Shown: positions 45,526-53,655 of the stretch, one piece after another
How positions within the stretch are numbered: the stretch's first letter is position 1
Layout of the letters: each line of letters opens with the position of its first letter
DNA from: CAVRQM01 sp963732775
Lineage (GTDB): Bacteria; Pseudomonadota; Alphaproteobacteria; Acetobacterales; Acetobacteraceae
Direction of reading: 5' to 3'
Length of the DNA: 64,000 nt
Assembly: GCA_963732775.1 (NCBI GenBank)
Contig: CAVTAR010000004.1
Coordinates: 433,288-497,287, forward strand
Translations under genes and position numbers: made by a program
The notes under the pieces: model-generated
What the model was told of the DNA's origin: nothing
Databases searched by the model: none
The model's input: the letters and a program-made list of their open reading frames with translations, nothing else

Positions 45526-46677
45526 ATGAGGTCATTCGTGCACTCGACAGCCCTGGTCGCCGCCATGCTGGCCGGGGTTGCCACCGTATCGGCGAGCGAG
45601 GCTTTCGCGGAGGCCGGCAACGCCTGCCTGAAGGGCATCGACGTGGCATCGCTCGGCCCGACGACCATCATCGGGCAGGGACCGAACGGCGAGAAGGCAT
45701 CCTCGGTCGACGTGCTCAAGCTGACGGACGACGAGGCCGCGAAGGTACGGGCGGGCCATTTCAAGGTCGGCATCACCATGCAGACGGTGAACCTCGACTG
45801 GTCGCAGCTGCAGGTCCAGGGCGTCACCGACACGCTCAACAAATACGGTGTGCAGGTTACCGGCGTTGCCTCCGCCGAATACCAGGTCGATCGGCAGATC
45901 GCGGACATCGAGGACACCATCCAGCGCCATCCGGATGGTATCATCTCGATTCCGGTCGACGGGACCGCCACGGCCGCGACCTACAAGAAGGTCGCCAAGG
46001 CCGGGATCAAGCTCGTGTTCATGGACAACGTGCCGCCCGGCATGAAACACCCGGAGGAATACGCCTCCATGGTTTCCGCCGACAGCCAGGGCAATGGCTG
46101 GATCGCGGCCCAGGTCATCGCCTCCTGCGTGCCGCAGGGTGCCACGATCGGGCTGGTCAATTTCGGGGTCGACTATTTCAGCACGAACGAACGCACCAAG
46201 GGGGTCCGGGACTGGGTGGCCAAGAACCGCCCAGACCTCAAGCTCAAGCAGGTCGATTTCACCGACCCCTCCAAGGTGACGCAGATCGCGGGCGATTTCC
46301 TCACCGCCAACCCGGACGTGAAGGGCCTCTTCGCGGTGTGGGACCAGCCCGCGCTCGATACGCTGACGGCGATGCGGGCGCAGGGGCTCGACATCCCGGT
46401 GACGACGGTCGATCTCGGCCTGCAATCGGCGATCGAGATCGCGAAGGGCGGGCCGCTCAAGGCGACAGGGTCGCAGCGGCCCTACGACCAGGGCGTGGGC
46501 GAGGCGCTGGCCATGATGAAGGCGCTGGTCGGCCAGGTTCCGCCAGCCTGGGTCGGCGTTCAGTCGCTCGCGGTGGTGCAATCGAATGTGCTCGAGGGCT
46601 ACAAGACCGTTTTCAAGAAGGATCCGCCGGCCGAGCTCACCAACGCCTGCGACAGCGCGAAGCCGGCTTGCCACTGA
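45526..46677 (+). CDS. Sugar ABC transporter substrate-binding protein
   Basis: 383-aa periplasmic binding protein (Peripla_BP_4 type) with a Sec signal peptide (MRSFVHSTALVAAMLAGVATVSA). The mature part has FKVGITMQTVNLDWSQLQVQG, IEDTIQRHPDGIISIPVDGTA, LVFMDNVPPGMKHPEEYASMV and FAVWDQPALDTLTAMRAQGL. GGAGGA lies upstream of the ATG. It is the receptor of the preceding importer. A hairpin follows the stop. No catabolic enzyme is attached to this importer in the window. Confidence 0.92.
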   Translation: MRSFVHSTALVAAMLAGVATVSASEAFAEAGNACLKGIDVASLGPTTIIGQGPNGEKASSVDVLKLTDDEAAKVRAGHFKVGITMQTVNLDWSQLQVQGVTDTLNKYGVQVTGVASAEYQVDRQIADIEDTIQRHPDGIISIPVDGTATAATYKKVAKAGIKLVFMDNVPPGMKHPEEYASMVSADSQGNGWIAAQVIASCVPQGATIGLVNFGVDYFSTNERTKGVRDWVAKNRPDLKLKQVDFTDPSKVTQIAGDFLTANPDVKGLFAVWDQPALDTLTAMRAQGLDIPVTTVDLGLQSAIEIAKGGPLKATGSQRPYDQGVGEALAMMKALVGQVPPAWVGVQSLAVVQSNVLEGYKTVFKKDPPAELTNACDSAKPACH

Positions 46678-46689
46678 GACCGTCGGCGC

Positions 46690-46727
46690 GCGGTTTGCGC
46701 TCCCTGCCGTTCGGGAGCGCGGACCGC
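46690..46727 (+). terminator. Strong hairpin after the binding-protein gene
   Basis: GCGCTCCC (46697-46704) pairs perfectly with GGGAGCGC (46713-46720) around an 8-nt loop. The flanks GCGGT (46690-46694) and ACCGC (46723-46727) extend the stem past a 2x2 internal loop. It starts 12 bases after the stop codon. No T-run follows, so it may act as a Rho-assisted terminator or 3' stabiliser. Confidence 0.45.
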
Positions 46728-46903
46728 CAAAGTGTGCGAAGACCTAAACGGAACGCTTTCGGAGACAGCGGCTTCGCTGAAGTGCCAATCGACATGGGGG
46801 AACCGAGGGGTTGAGAGCAGCCTGCTCTCCGAACCAACCAATCGGATCACATCCATCGCCGCGCGCGGGTGGGCCGTACGGCTCCCCGCTTCAAGCCTTG
46901 GTG

Positions 46904-47218
46904 TCAGTCCATATGCCACTGCAGCGGCAGCAGGAACGGGAAGCCGGTTGCCGGATCCGTCTCGATCCGCATGATCGGCGCCATCCACTCGCCCCAGCGA
47001 CGGTTGGCCTCGCTGTCGCGTAACGCCGCGATGCTGGCCGGCAGGTCGTCGGTCTCGAAATACCCGAACAGGTGCAGGCCGTGGCGGAAGATCGAGTAGT
47101 TGCGGATGCCGGCGACACGCAGGGCGGCCAGCATCTCGGGCCAGATCGCATCGTGTCGCCGCCGGTATTCGTCCTCGTAGCCGGGGCGAACCTCCAAGAC
47201 CCACATATGGCTCACCAT
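46904..47218 (-). CDS. rhaM: L-rhamnose mutarotase
   Basis: 104-aa ferredoxin-like-fold mutarotase interconverting the anomers of L-rhamnose or a related deoxy sugar. The pattern RPGYEDEYRRRHDAIWPEMLAALRVAGIRNYSIFRHGLHLFGYFE matches the RhaM/RhaU family, including the conserved His and the Trp pair near the end (RRWGEWM). It is divergent from a Tat-type binding protein 114 bp away. The context suggests an importer for a rhamnose-like sugar. A second homologue occurs at 63569. Confidence 0.9.
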   Translation of the reverse strand: MVSHMWVLEVRPGYEDEYRRRHDAIWPEMLAALRVAGIRNYSIFRHGLHLFGYFETDDLPASIAALRDSEANRRWGEWMAPIMRIETDPATGFPFLLPLQWHMD

Positions 47219-47299
47219 GATCCGCGCTCCTGATCCGCGTTGCGCCTGCATTTGTCCTTGGCAAGCGCCGTCGTCGCGGCTTAACGTGGCGCAAACACA

Positions 47300-47314
47300 A
47301 TTGGCCTGTCCAAT
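47300..47314. promoter_or_regulatory. Short palindrome in the rhaM / binding-protein divergent region
   Basis: ATTGG at 47300-47304 and CCAAT at 47310-47314 form a perfect inverted repeat with a 5-base centre. It lies about 19 bp before the start of the plus-strand importer operon, which encodes an FCD-type GntR regulator. Such regulators bind short palindromes of this size, so it is a candidate operator. Confidence 0.35.
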
Positions 47315-47332
47315 CTGGCCATAGGGAGGCTG

Positions 47333-48532
47333 ATGATGGCGAGCAGATTTGGCCGCCGGACCGCGATTGCGGGGATGGCGACTGCCGGAATGGCGTCGGT
47401 TTTCTCGCGCCGCGCCGCAGCCGACGCGTTCCACGGTTTCGACCCACAGGCCTTCGATGGCACCATGCTGTCCGCGTCGGACCTTCATGCGATGGCGGCA
47501 GAGGCGGCCGGGCATACCAAGCCGCACGCCGGCAGCTCCTTCGTGATGGGCTTTGCCAACCTGCAACGCGACATTTCGTTTTGCGTGAAGGTGGAGCAGG
47601 GTCTGGTCGCCAACGCCCGCGCGGCGGGGATCGACCTCGTCGTCGCCGACAACCACCTCGACGGCGCGACCGCGCTGGCCAACGCGGAAAGCTTCCTGCA
47701 ACGCGGTGTCGACTACGTGTTCGAGTTCCAGACCGACGCGAATTTCGGCGCGGCCATCATGCGTAAGATGGACGACGCCGGAACGAAGGTGACGGCGATC
47801 GACATCCCGATGCCGGGCGCGACGTTCTTTGGTGCCAACAATCCGCGCTCGGGGTTCATGGGCGGCTCCTATCTGGCGCAGGCGGCGACAGCGAAATTCG
47901 GCGCCGACAAGGTGCGGGCCGGCTATCTCGTCGTCGGCAACCTGCCGCAGTCCGGGGCGATCCCGGCGATGCGCACCGGCGGGCAGGTGGCGGGCTTCAT
48001 GGCGGAAGCAGACGGTTTCCCGCCCGATCACCTCATCAAGATCGACACCAAGAACACGCTGGACGAGAGCTTCGCCCAGATGTCCAACGTCCTGCCGCGC
48101 ATCCCGGCGGGCGTGCCGATCATGATTACCGCGATCAACGATCAGTCGGTAATCGGGATGCTGCGGGCGACCACCCAGGCCGGGCGGCAGGCGGACGCCA
48201 TGGCCGTCGGCATGGGCGCGGACGAGGGCGCGGCACTGGCGAGCGAGCCCGGCTTCGTGGCCTCGGTAGGCTATTTCCCGGAGCGCTACGGCAACTACCT
48301 GGTCCCGCTCGCCCTGATGCAGCTCGCCGGCAAGGCGACGCCGTCGACCGTGCTCGTGCACCACGTGATGGTCACGAAAGGCACGCTCTGCACATTCTAC
48401 CCCGACCAGCCGTGCTCCGCCGCCTCGGAGATCGACTTCAAGTTTCCCGATCGCGCGTTCGGCGCGCATCTGGCCGCGTTGCGGGGCGACGCCGCCCTGA
48501 AGGGTTTTGAAAACCTGATTCCCGCCGGCTGA
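47333..48532 (+). CDS. Sugar ABC transporter substrate-binding protein with Tat-type signal
   Basis: 399-aa binding protein. The leader SRFGRRTAIAGMATAGMASVFS is twin-arginine-like, unusual for ribose-type receptors. The mature protein starts near DAFHGFDPQAFDG and continues FVMGFANLQRDISFCVKVEQGL, FLQRGVDYVFEFQTDANFGAAIM and AIDIPMPGATFFGANNPRSGF. It is clearly related to the binding protein at 53656, which shares the FHGFDP start. GGGAGG lies upstream of tandem ATGs at 47333 and 47336. The ATPase follows 4 bp after the stop. Confidence 0.9.
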   Translation: MMASRFGRRTAIAGMATAGMASVFSRRAAADAFHGFDPQAFDGTMLSASDLHAMAAEAAGHTKPHAGSSFVMGFANLQRDISFCVKVEQGLVANARAAGIDLVVADNHLDGATALANAESFLQRGVDYVFEFQTDANFGAAIMRKMDDAGTKVTAIDIPMPGATFFGANNPRSGFMGGSYLAQAATAKFGADKVRAGYLVVGNLPQSGAIPAMRTGGQVAGFMAEADGFPPDHLIKIDTKNTLDESFAQMSNVLPRIPAGVPIMITAINDQSVIGMLRATTQAGRQADAMAVGMGADEGAALASEPGFVASVGYFPERYGNYLVPLALMQLAGKATPSTVLVHHVMVTKGTLCTFYPDQPCSAASEIDFKFPDRAFGAHLAALRGDAALKGFENLIPAG

Positions 48533-48536
48533 GGCT

Positions 48537-50087
48537 GTGGTGACGGACGCCGGCGGACCGCCGCCCCGGTTGCAGATGTCGGGGATCGGCAAGTCGTTCG
48601 GCGGCGTGGCCGTGCTGTCGGGGGTGAATCTGGTGGTCGAGCCGGGCGAGGTCGTGGCGTTGCTCGGCGCCAACGGGGCCGGCAAATCCACGCTGATGAA
48701 GATCCTGGCCGGCCTGTATGCCCGCGACGACGGCGCGGTGCGGATCGACGGCGTGGAGGCGGACGTCTCCTCGCCGGCCCGCTCGGTCGCGGCCGGCGTG
48801 CGGATGCTGCCGCAGGAAATCTCCGTGATGCCGGACATGACGGTGGCGGAGAACATCTTCCTGGGCGACCTGCCGCGCCGCCGCGGCTTTCCGCCCGGGA
48901 TCGACGACGCCGCGATGCGCCGCCGCTCCCGCGCGCTGCTGAAGCAACTCGGCTTCGCCGCGATCGACCCGGCCGCTCCGGTGCGCCGCCTGCCCGTCGC
49001 CGAGCAGCGCATCGTGGAGATCGCCCGCGCGCTGGCCGGGGATGCGCGGCTGCTGGTGATGGACGAGCCGACGGCGGCACTGACCGAGCAGGAGGCGCGG
49101 ACCATCTTCGGGCTGATCCGCCGCCTGCAGGAACGGGGCGTGTCGGTGATCTACATCTCGCACTACCTCGCCGAGGTGTTCGAGATCAGCGACAGCATCG
49201 TGGTGCTGCGCGACGGCCGCAACGCCGGCCTGTTCCGCACACGCGAGGCGACGCGCGCCGAGGTGCTGGCGGCGATGCTGGGCAACACGGTGGACGACAT
49301 GTACGGGGCGGCTGCGGCGCCCGTTCCGGGAGCGGAGGTGCTGCGGGTGGCCGGCTTGTCGTTGCCCGGCCGCCTCGCAGACATCGCGTTCTCCCTGCAT
49401 GCCGGCGAGATCCTGGGCGTATTCGGGCTGGTCGGCTCTGGGATCGAGGTTCTGGGCCGCGCCGTCTACGGCGCGCTTGGGCCGGTGGAGGGCGGACGGA
49501 TGCGGCTCGGCGGACAGGCGTATCGGCCGCGCCGCGCGCAGGACGGCAGGCGCGCCGGCATCGGGTTCGTCGCCGCCGAGCGCAAGAAGGAAGGGATCGT
49601 GCCCGACCTGTCGCTGCGCGAGAACGTGGCGCTGCCGTTCGAGGAACGGTTTGAGCGCGGCCCGTTCGTGTCCCGTGCGGCGGAGACGGCCCACGCCGCG
49701 CAGGCGATCCAGGCCCTCGGCATCCGCGCCCGTGGCCCGGAACAGCGGCTTCGCACGCTGTCGGGCGGCAATCAGCAGAAGGTGTGCCTGGCGCGCTGGC
49801 TGACCGAGGGCGTGCTGCTGCTGATCCTGGAGGAGCCGACGCGGGGCGTCGACGTGGGCGCCCGGCGCGACATCTATGCGCGGCTGCACGACCTTGCCGG
49901 GCAAGGCTACGCAATGCTGGTGCTGTCCTCGGACGTGGAGGAGGTCGCCGGCCTGTGCGACCGCGCGCTGGTGCTGGACCGCGGCCGGATCGTCGGGCGG
50001 TTCGGGCGCGGCACGCCGCCGGCGGACCTGATGGCGGCCACCACGAACGATCCGGCGTTCGACGCTGCCTTGCCGGGAGCGGCCTGA
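48537..50087 (+). CDS. Ribose-type sugar ABC transporter ATP-binding protein (duplicated ABC domains)
   Basis: 516-aa RbsA-like ATPase. First domain: Walker A GANGAGKST, Walker B LLVMDEPTAAL, YISHYLAEVFEIS. Second domain: GLVGSGIEVLGRAVYG in the Walker A position, signature LSGGNQQKVCLARWL, and Walker B LLILEEPTRGVDVGA where the usual Asp is Glu. Two adjacent GTG codons (48537, 48540) can serve as the start. The permease begins one base after the stop. Confidence 0.92.
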   Translation: MVTDAGGPPPRLQMSGIGKSFGGVAVLSGVNLVVEPGEVVALLGANGAGKSTLMKILAGLYARDDGAVRIDGVEADVSSPARSVAAGVRMLPQEISVMPDMTVAENIFLGDLPRRRGFPPGIDDAAMRRRSRALLKQLGFAAIDPAAPVRRLPVAEQRIVEIARALAGDARLLVMDEPTAALTEQEARTIFGLIRRLQERGVSVIYISHYLAEVFEISDSIVVLRDGRNAGLFRTREATRAEVLAAMLGNTVDDMYGAAAAPVPGAEVLRVAGLSLPGRLADIAFSLHAGEILGVFGLVGSGIEVLGRAVYGALGPVEGGRMRLGGQAYRPRRAQDGRRAGIGFVAAERKKEGIVPDLSLRENVALPFEERFERGPFVSRAAETAHAAQAIQALGIRARGPEQRLRTLSGGNQQKVCLARWLTEGVLLLILEEPTRGVDVGARRDIYARLHDLAGQGYAMLVLSSDVEEVAGLCDRALVLDRGRIVGRFGRGTPPADLMAATTNDPAFDAALPGAA

Positions 50088-50088
50088 G

Positions 50089-51066
50089 ATGAGCGATGCC
50101 TCGGCGGCACCCCGGCCGATCGCCTTCCTGCTCGCCCGGTCATGGTCGGGGCTCGCCGTGCTGCTGGCGTTCTACGTGGCGCTGGGCGCCATCTTCTCGC
50201 TGTTGTCGCCGTATTTCCTGAGCCTGCGCAACATGCTCTCGATTGGCGGCAACGTCGCTTTCATGGGGCTGATGGCCGCGACCGGCACGCCGCTGATCAT
50301 CGCCGGCGGCCTCGATTTATCGGTGGCGTCGGTGGCCGGCCTGTCCGGCGTGCTGATCGCGCTCGCCAACGCTGCCGGTCTGGCCATCTGGCCGGCGGTG
50401 CTGCTCGCGGTCCTCGCCGCCGGGGCTGTCGGGCTGATTAATGGGCTGCTCACGACCCGGCTGCGGCTCAACCCGCTGATCGTGACGCTCGGCACGATGA
50501 GTATCGTCTCCGGCGTGTCGCTGGTGCTGACCGGCGGCCTGACCCGGCCGCTGATGGTGCCGGGCTTCAACTGGGTGGGCTCGGGGCGGCTGTTCGGCGT
50601 GCCGGTGCCGCTCCTGCTCATGCTGCTCGCCTACGCGATACTGGCGGTGCTGCTGACGCGCACGCAATTCGGCCGCTACGTTTATGCCGCGGGCGGTAAC
50701 CCGGAGGCGGCGCGGTTGATCGGGATTCCCGTCGATCGCGTGGTGATGTCGCTCTACGTCCTCTCGGCGCTGTCTGGCGCCGCCGCCGGCACCGTGCTCG
50801 CGGCCATGCTGGGAGCGGCGGCGCCAAACGCCGCGTCGCAGCACTTGCTGACCGTGATTGCCGCCATCATCCTCGGCGGCACCTCGCTCTACGGCGGGCG
50901 CGGCAGCGTATGGGGCACACTGCTCGCGGTGCTGATCCTGGGTACGCTCGCCAACGGGCTGACGCTGCTCGATGTGTCGAGCTTCTGGCAGGACGTCACG
51001 CGCGGCGTCGTGCTCGTGCTGGCGGTGAGCCTCGACCGCATCCGCACGCAAGCGTTCGGCGACTGA
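50089..51066 (+). CDS. Ribose-type sugar ABC transporter permease
   Basis: 325-aa RbsC-like permease. The hallmark IAGGLDLSVASVAGLSG lies near residue 70, the loop is GGNPEAARLIGIPVDRV and the C-terminal region is LGGTSLYGGRGSVWGTLLAV. Hydrophobic segments are evenly spaced. It is followed one base later by the GntR regulator gene, so regulator and importer are co-transcribed. Confidence 0.93.
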   Translation: MSDASAAPRPIAFLLARSWSGLAVLLAFYVALGAIFSLLSPYFLSLRNMLSIGGNVAFMGLMAATGTPLIIAGGLDLSVASVAGLSGVLIALANAAGLAIWPAVLLAVLAAGAVGLINGLLTTRLRLNPLIVTLGTMSIVSGVSLVLTGGLTRPLMVPGFNWVGSGRLFGVPVPLLLMLLAYAILAVLLTRTQFGRYVYAAGGNPEAARLIGIPVDRVVMSLYVLSALSGAAAGTVLAAMLGAAAPNAASQHLLTVIAAIILGGTSLYGGRGSVWGTLLAVLILGTLANGLTLLDVSSFWQDVTRGVVLVLAVSLDRIRTQAFGD

Positions 51067-51067
51067 G

Positions 51068-51778
51068 GTGGACACGCAGGCCTATGCGCCGATCGAACGC
51101 GGCTCGGTGGCCGACCGGGTGGCCAGCCGGCTGCTCGACTTGGTGCGCACGCGCAACCTCAAGCCCGGCGACATGCTGCCGCCAGAGCGGGAACTCGCCT
51201 CGCTGATGCAGGTGAGCCGCCCCAGCGTGCGCGAGGCGGTGCGAGGGCTGCAGATCGTGGGCGTCCTGAAGGCACGGCAAGGCTCCGGCATCTATGTCTC
51301 CTCGCTGGACGCGGCAGACTTGTTGGCGCCGCTGCAACTCGTGCTCACGCTCACCGCCGAGAATGCGCCGGCGCTGTATGGGGCGCGGTTGCTGATCGAC
51401 GGCGAGATCGCGCGCGTTGCCGCCGTCTCGCTCGTTCCCTCGGAGTTGCACCGCCTGCACGAGATGGTGACGATCCAGCGCGCTCTGGTCGCGGATCCGC
51501 TGGCGTTCCGCGTGTCCGACCAGGAATTCCATCGCACCATCGCGGACGCGACCGGCAACCCGTTCCTGCAGCGTATCGCGCTGTCGCTCTACGTACTGGG
51601 GATGGAGTACCGGCGTATCGCGTCGGAAACGCCCGGCGTGCTGGAGCAATCGGTGATTGACCACGCCGCGATCGTCGCCACGCTGGCGGAACGAGACCCG
51701 GCGGCGGCGGCCCTGGCGATGCAGGAGCACATGCACAACGTGCATCGCTCGACGCTCGACGCGATGGGGCGGGCATGA
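51068..51778 (+). CDS. FCD-type GntR-family transcriptional regulator
   Basis: 236-aa regulator of the FadR/LldR group. The N-terminal winged helix has LKPGDMLPPERELASLMQVSRPSVREAVRGLQIVGVLKARQGSGIYV. The C-terminal FCD domain supplies metal/ligand histidines (DQEFHRTIADATGN, DHAAIVATLAERD, MQEHMHNVHR). It starts with GTG one base after the permease stop, and its stop overlaps the next ATG (ATGA). It probably controls the importer operon in response to a sugar acid; the palindrome at 47300 is a candidate site. Confidence 0.9.
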   Translation: MDTQAYAPIERGSVADRVASRLLDLVRTRNLKPGDMLPPERELASLMQVSRPSVREAVRGLQIVGVLKARQGSGIYVSSLDAADLLAPLQLVLTLTAENAPALYGARLLIDGEIARVAAVSLVPSELHRLHEMVTIQRALVADPLAFRVSDQEFHRTIADATGNPFLQRIALSLYVLGMEYRRIASETPGVLEQSVIDHAAIVATLAERDPAAAALAMQEHMHNVHRSTLDAMGRA

Positions 51779-52818
51779 GCCGCGCCCGTATCGGCGTGAT
51801 CGGTGCCGGGTGGTGGGCGGCGGTCAACCACCTGCCGGTGCTGAAGGCAAACCCGGACTGCGAGGTCGTGGCACTCAGCCGCATTGGCGCCGCCGAGCTG
51901 GCGCGGGTGCAAAGCGCGTTCGACGTGCCGCACGCCTTCGAGGACGTATCCGAGATGCTGCGCAAGGTGCCGCTCGACGGGGTGGTGATCGCCTCGCCGC
52001 ACGTGCTGCACCACGAGCATGCCTGCGCGGCGATCGAGGCGGGCTGTCATGTGCTGGTGGAGAAGCCGCTCGCCACCAATGCCGCCCACGCCCGGGACAT
52101 CGTCGCCCGGGCGGCGGCGCGGGAACGCGCCGTGATCGTCCCCTACGGCTACAATTTCACGCCGTGGACCCAGCGGGCGCGCGGCCTGGTCGCGGCCGGC
52201 GCGATCGGGCGTGTCGAGCACGTCGTGCTGCAGATGGCGACACCGCTGGAAGACCTGTTCGCGGGCCAGCCGATGCAGGAGACGGCGGAGCATATGTTCC
52301 GGCCGCCGCCCTCCACGTGGGCGGATCCCGCGCGCGCCGGCGGCTATGGCTGGGGCCAGCTCGTCCACGCCCTGGGCTTACTGTTCCGCATCGCCGAGCT
52401 CGAACCGCACCAGGTGTTCGCGCTCACCGGCCAGTCGCCGGCCGGGGTCGATTACTACGACGCGGCGGCGTTGCGCTTCGCGTGCGGTGCCACCGCTGCG
52501 CTGTCCGGTGCCGCGACCGTTCCCAAGCATTGCCCGTTCCAGGTCGACCTGCGGTTGTTCGGCTCCGAGGGGATGCTGCTGCTCGATGTCGAACGGGCAC
52601 GGTTGGCGATCCGCCGCCGCGACGGTGCCGACGTGATCGAGCCCCTTACCGAGGCCGACACCCAATACGCCTGTGCCGCGCCGTTGCACGCGCTGGTCGA
52701 TGTTTGCCTCGGTCGGCCCGTGGTGAACGCGGCACCCGGCATCGTCGGAATGCGGGCGGTCGAGGTGCTGGATGCCCTCTATCGCTCCGCCGCCAGCGGG
52801 CGGATGGAGCCGGTGTGA
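51775..52818 (+). CDS. Gfo/Idh/MocA-family oxidoreductase
   Basis: 347-aa NAD(P)-dependent sugar dehydrogenase-type protein. The N-terminal Rossmann motif is IGVIGAGWWAAVNHLPVL, and the conserved EKPLATN carries the catalytic-type Lys. The C-terminal alpha/beta domain contains PARAGGYGWGQLVHALGLLFRIAEL with a probable catalytic His in the expected place. ATGA overlap with the regulator and TGATG overlap with the isomerase. It likely oxidises the imported sugar or its lactone. Confidence 0.9.
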   Translation: MSRARIGVIGAGWWAAVNHLPVLKANPDCEVVALSRIGAAELARVQSAFDVPHAFEDVSEMLRKVPLDGVVIASPHVLHHEHACAAIEAGCHVLVEKPLATNAAHARDIVARAAARERAVIVPYGYNFTPWTQRARGLVAAGAIGRVEHVVLQMATPLEDLFAGQPMQETAEHMFRPPPSTWADPARAGGYGWGQLVHALGLLFRIAELEPHQVFALTGQSPAGVDYYDAAALRFACGATAALSGAATVPKHCPFQVDLRLFGSEGMLLLDVERARLAIRRRDGADVIEPLTEADTQYACAAPLHALVDVCLGRPVVNAAPGIVGMRAVEVLDALYRSAASGRMEPV

Positions 52819-53636
52819 TGCGGCTCTCGCTGGCCTCCTGGTCGCTGCGCGCCTGCACGCTCCCGGAGGCCGCCGCAATCTCGCGGGCACTCGGCATCGG
52901 CGCGCTCGATCTCGGCTACTTCTATGGACCGGCGCTCGACAAGGCGCGACTGTTGGCCGATCCCGCGCGGGTCGCCGACGAGATCAGGGCGCTCGAGGTG
53001 GCGGTGCCGTGCTTCTACCATCTGTTCGGGGCGAGCCTGGCCGAGCGCAACCTGGCCGACCCGGCGCACCACGCGGACAACGAGCACGATTTCCGGAAAG
53101 TCGCGGCGTTCTGCCGCGCGGCCGGGATCGCGAGCGTATTCGTGCTGCCCGGCATCTGCAATCCCGGCCAGGGTCGGGGCGCCGCGCTGGAACAGTCGGC
53201 CGAGAGCCTGCGCCGGCTGCTGCCGATCGCTGCCGACGCCGAGCTGCGGCTGACGGTCGAGCCGCATGTCCACTCGTATCTGGAGAGTCCGGCGATCACG
53301 CTCGACCTCCTGCATCGCGTGCCGGGGCTCGCGCTGACGCTGGACTACGCGCATTTCGTCTGCCTCGGCTGGCGGCAGGACGAGATCGACGTGCTGGCGC
53401 CGCACGCGGCGCACGTGCATCTGCGGCAGGCCCGCCCAGGCGTGCTGCAGGCCAAGCTCGCCGAGGGCACAATCAACATGGCGGCTCAGCTCGCCGTGCT
53501 GCGCGACGCACGGTTCGGCGGCTACGCCGCGCTGGAGGTGGTGCACCAGGACTACATGGCGACACTGTACGATGACGTACTGACCGAGACGCTGGCGCTG
53601 CGCGACGTCGTCCGCGCCTGGATGGGAACGCCGTGA
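52818..53636 (+). CDS. Sugar phosphate isomerase/epimerase (TIM barrel)
   Basis: 272-aa AP-endonuclease-2-like TIM barrel. Starting MRLSLASWSLRACTLPEAAAI, it has LTVEPHVHSYLESP, LALTLDYAHFVCLGW, HAAHVHLRQARPGVLQ and YAALEVVHQDYM, supplying the Glu/Asp/His metal ligands. It overlaps the oxidoreductase by TGATG and precedes a second binding protein by 19 bp. The pairing of a MocA-type dehydrogenase with this family is common in inositol and rare-sugar pathways. Confidence 0.88.
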   Translation: MRLSLASWSLRACTLPEAAAISRALGIGALDLGYFYGPALDKARLLADPARVADEIRALEVAVPCFYHLFGASLAERNLADPAHHADNEHDFRKVAAFCRAAGIASVFVLPGICNPGQGRGAALEQSAESLRRLLPIAADAELRLTVEPHVHSYLESPAITLDLLHRVPGLALTLDYAHFVCLGWRQDEIDVLAPHAAHVHLRQARPGVLQAKLAEGTINMAAQLAVLRDARFGGYAALEVVHQDYMATLYDDVLTETLALRDVVRAWMGTP

Positions 53637-53655
53637 CCCACGGGAGGAATGATCC

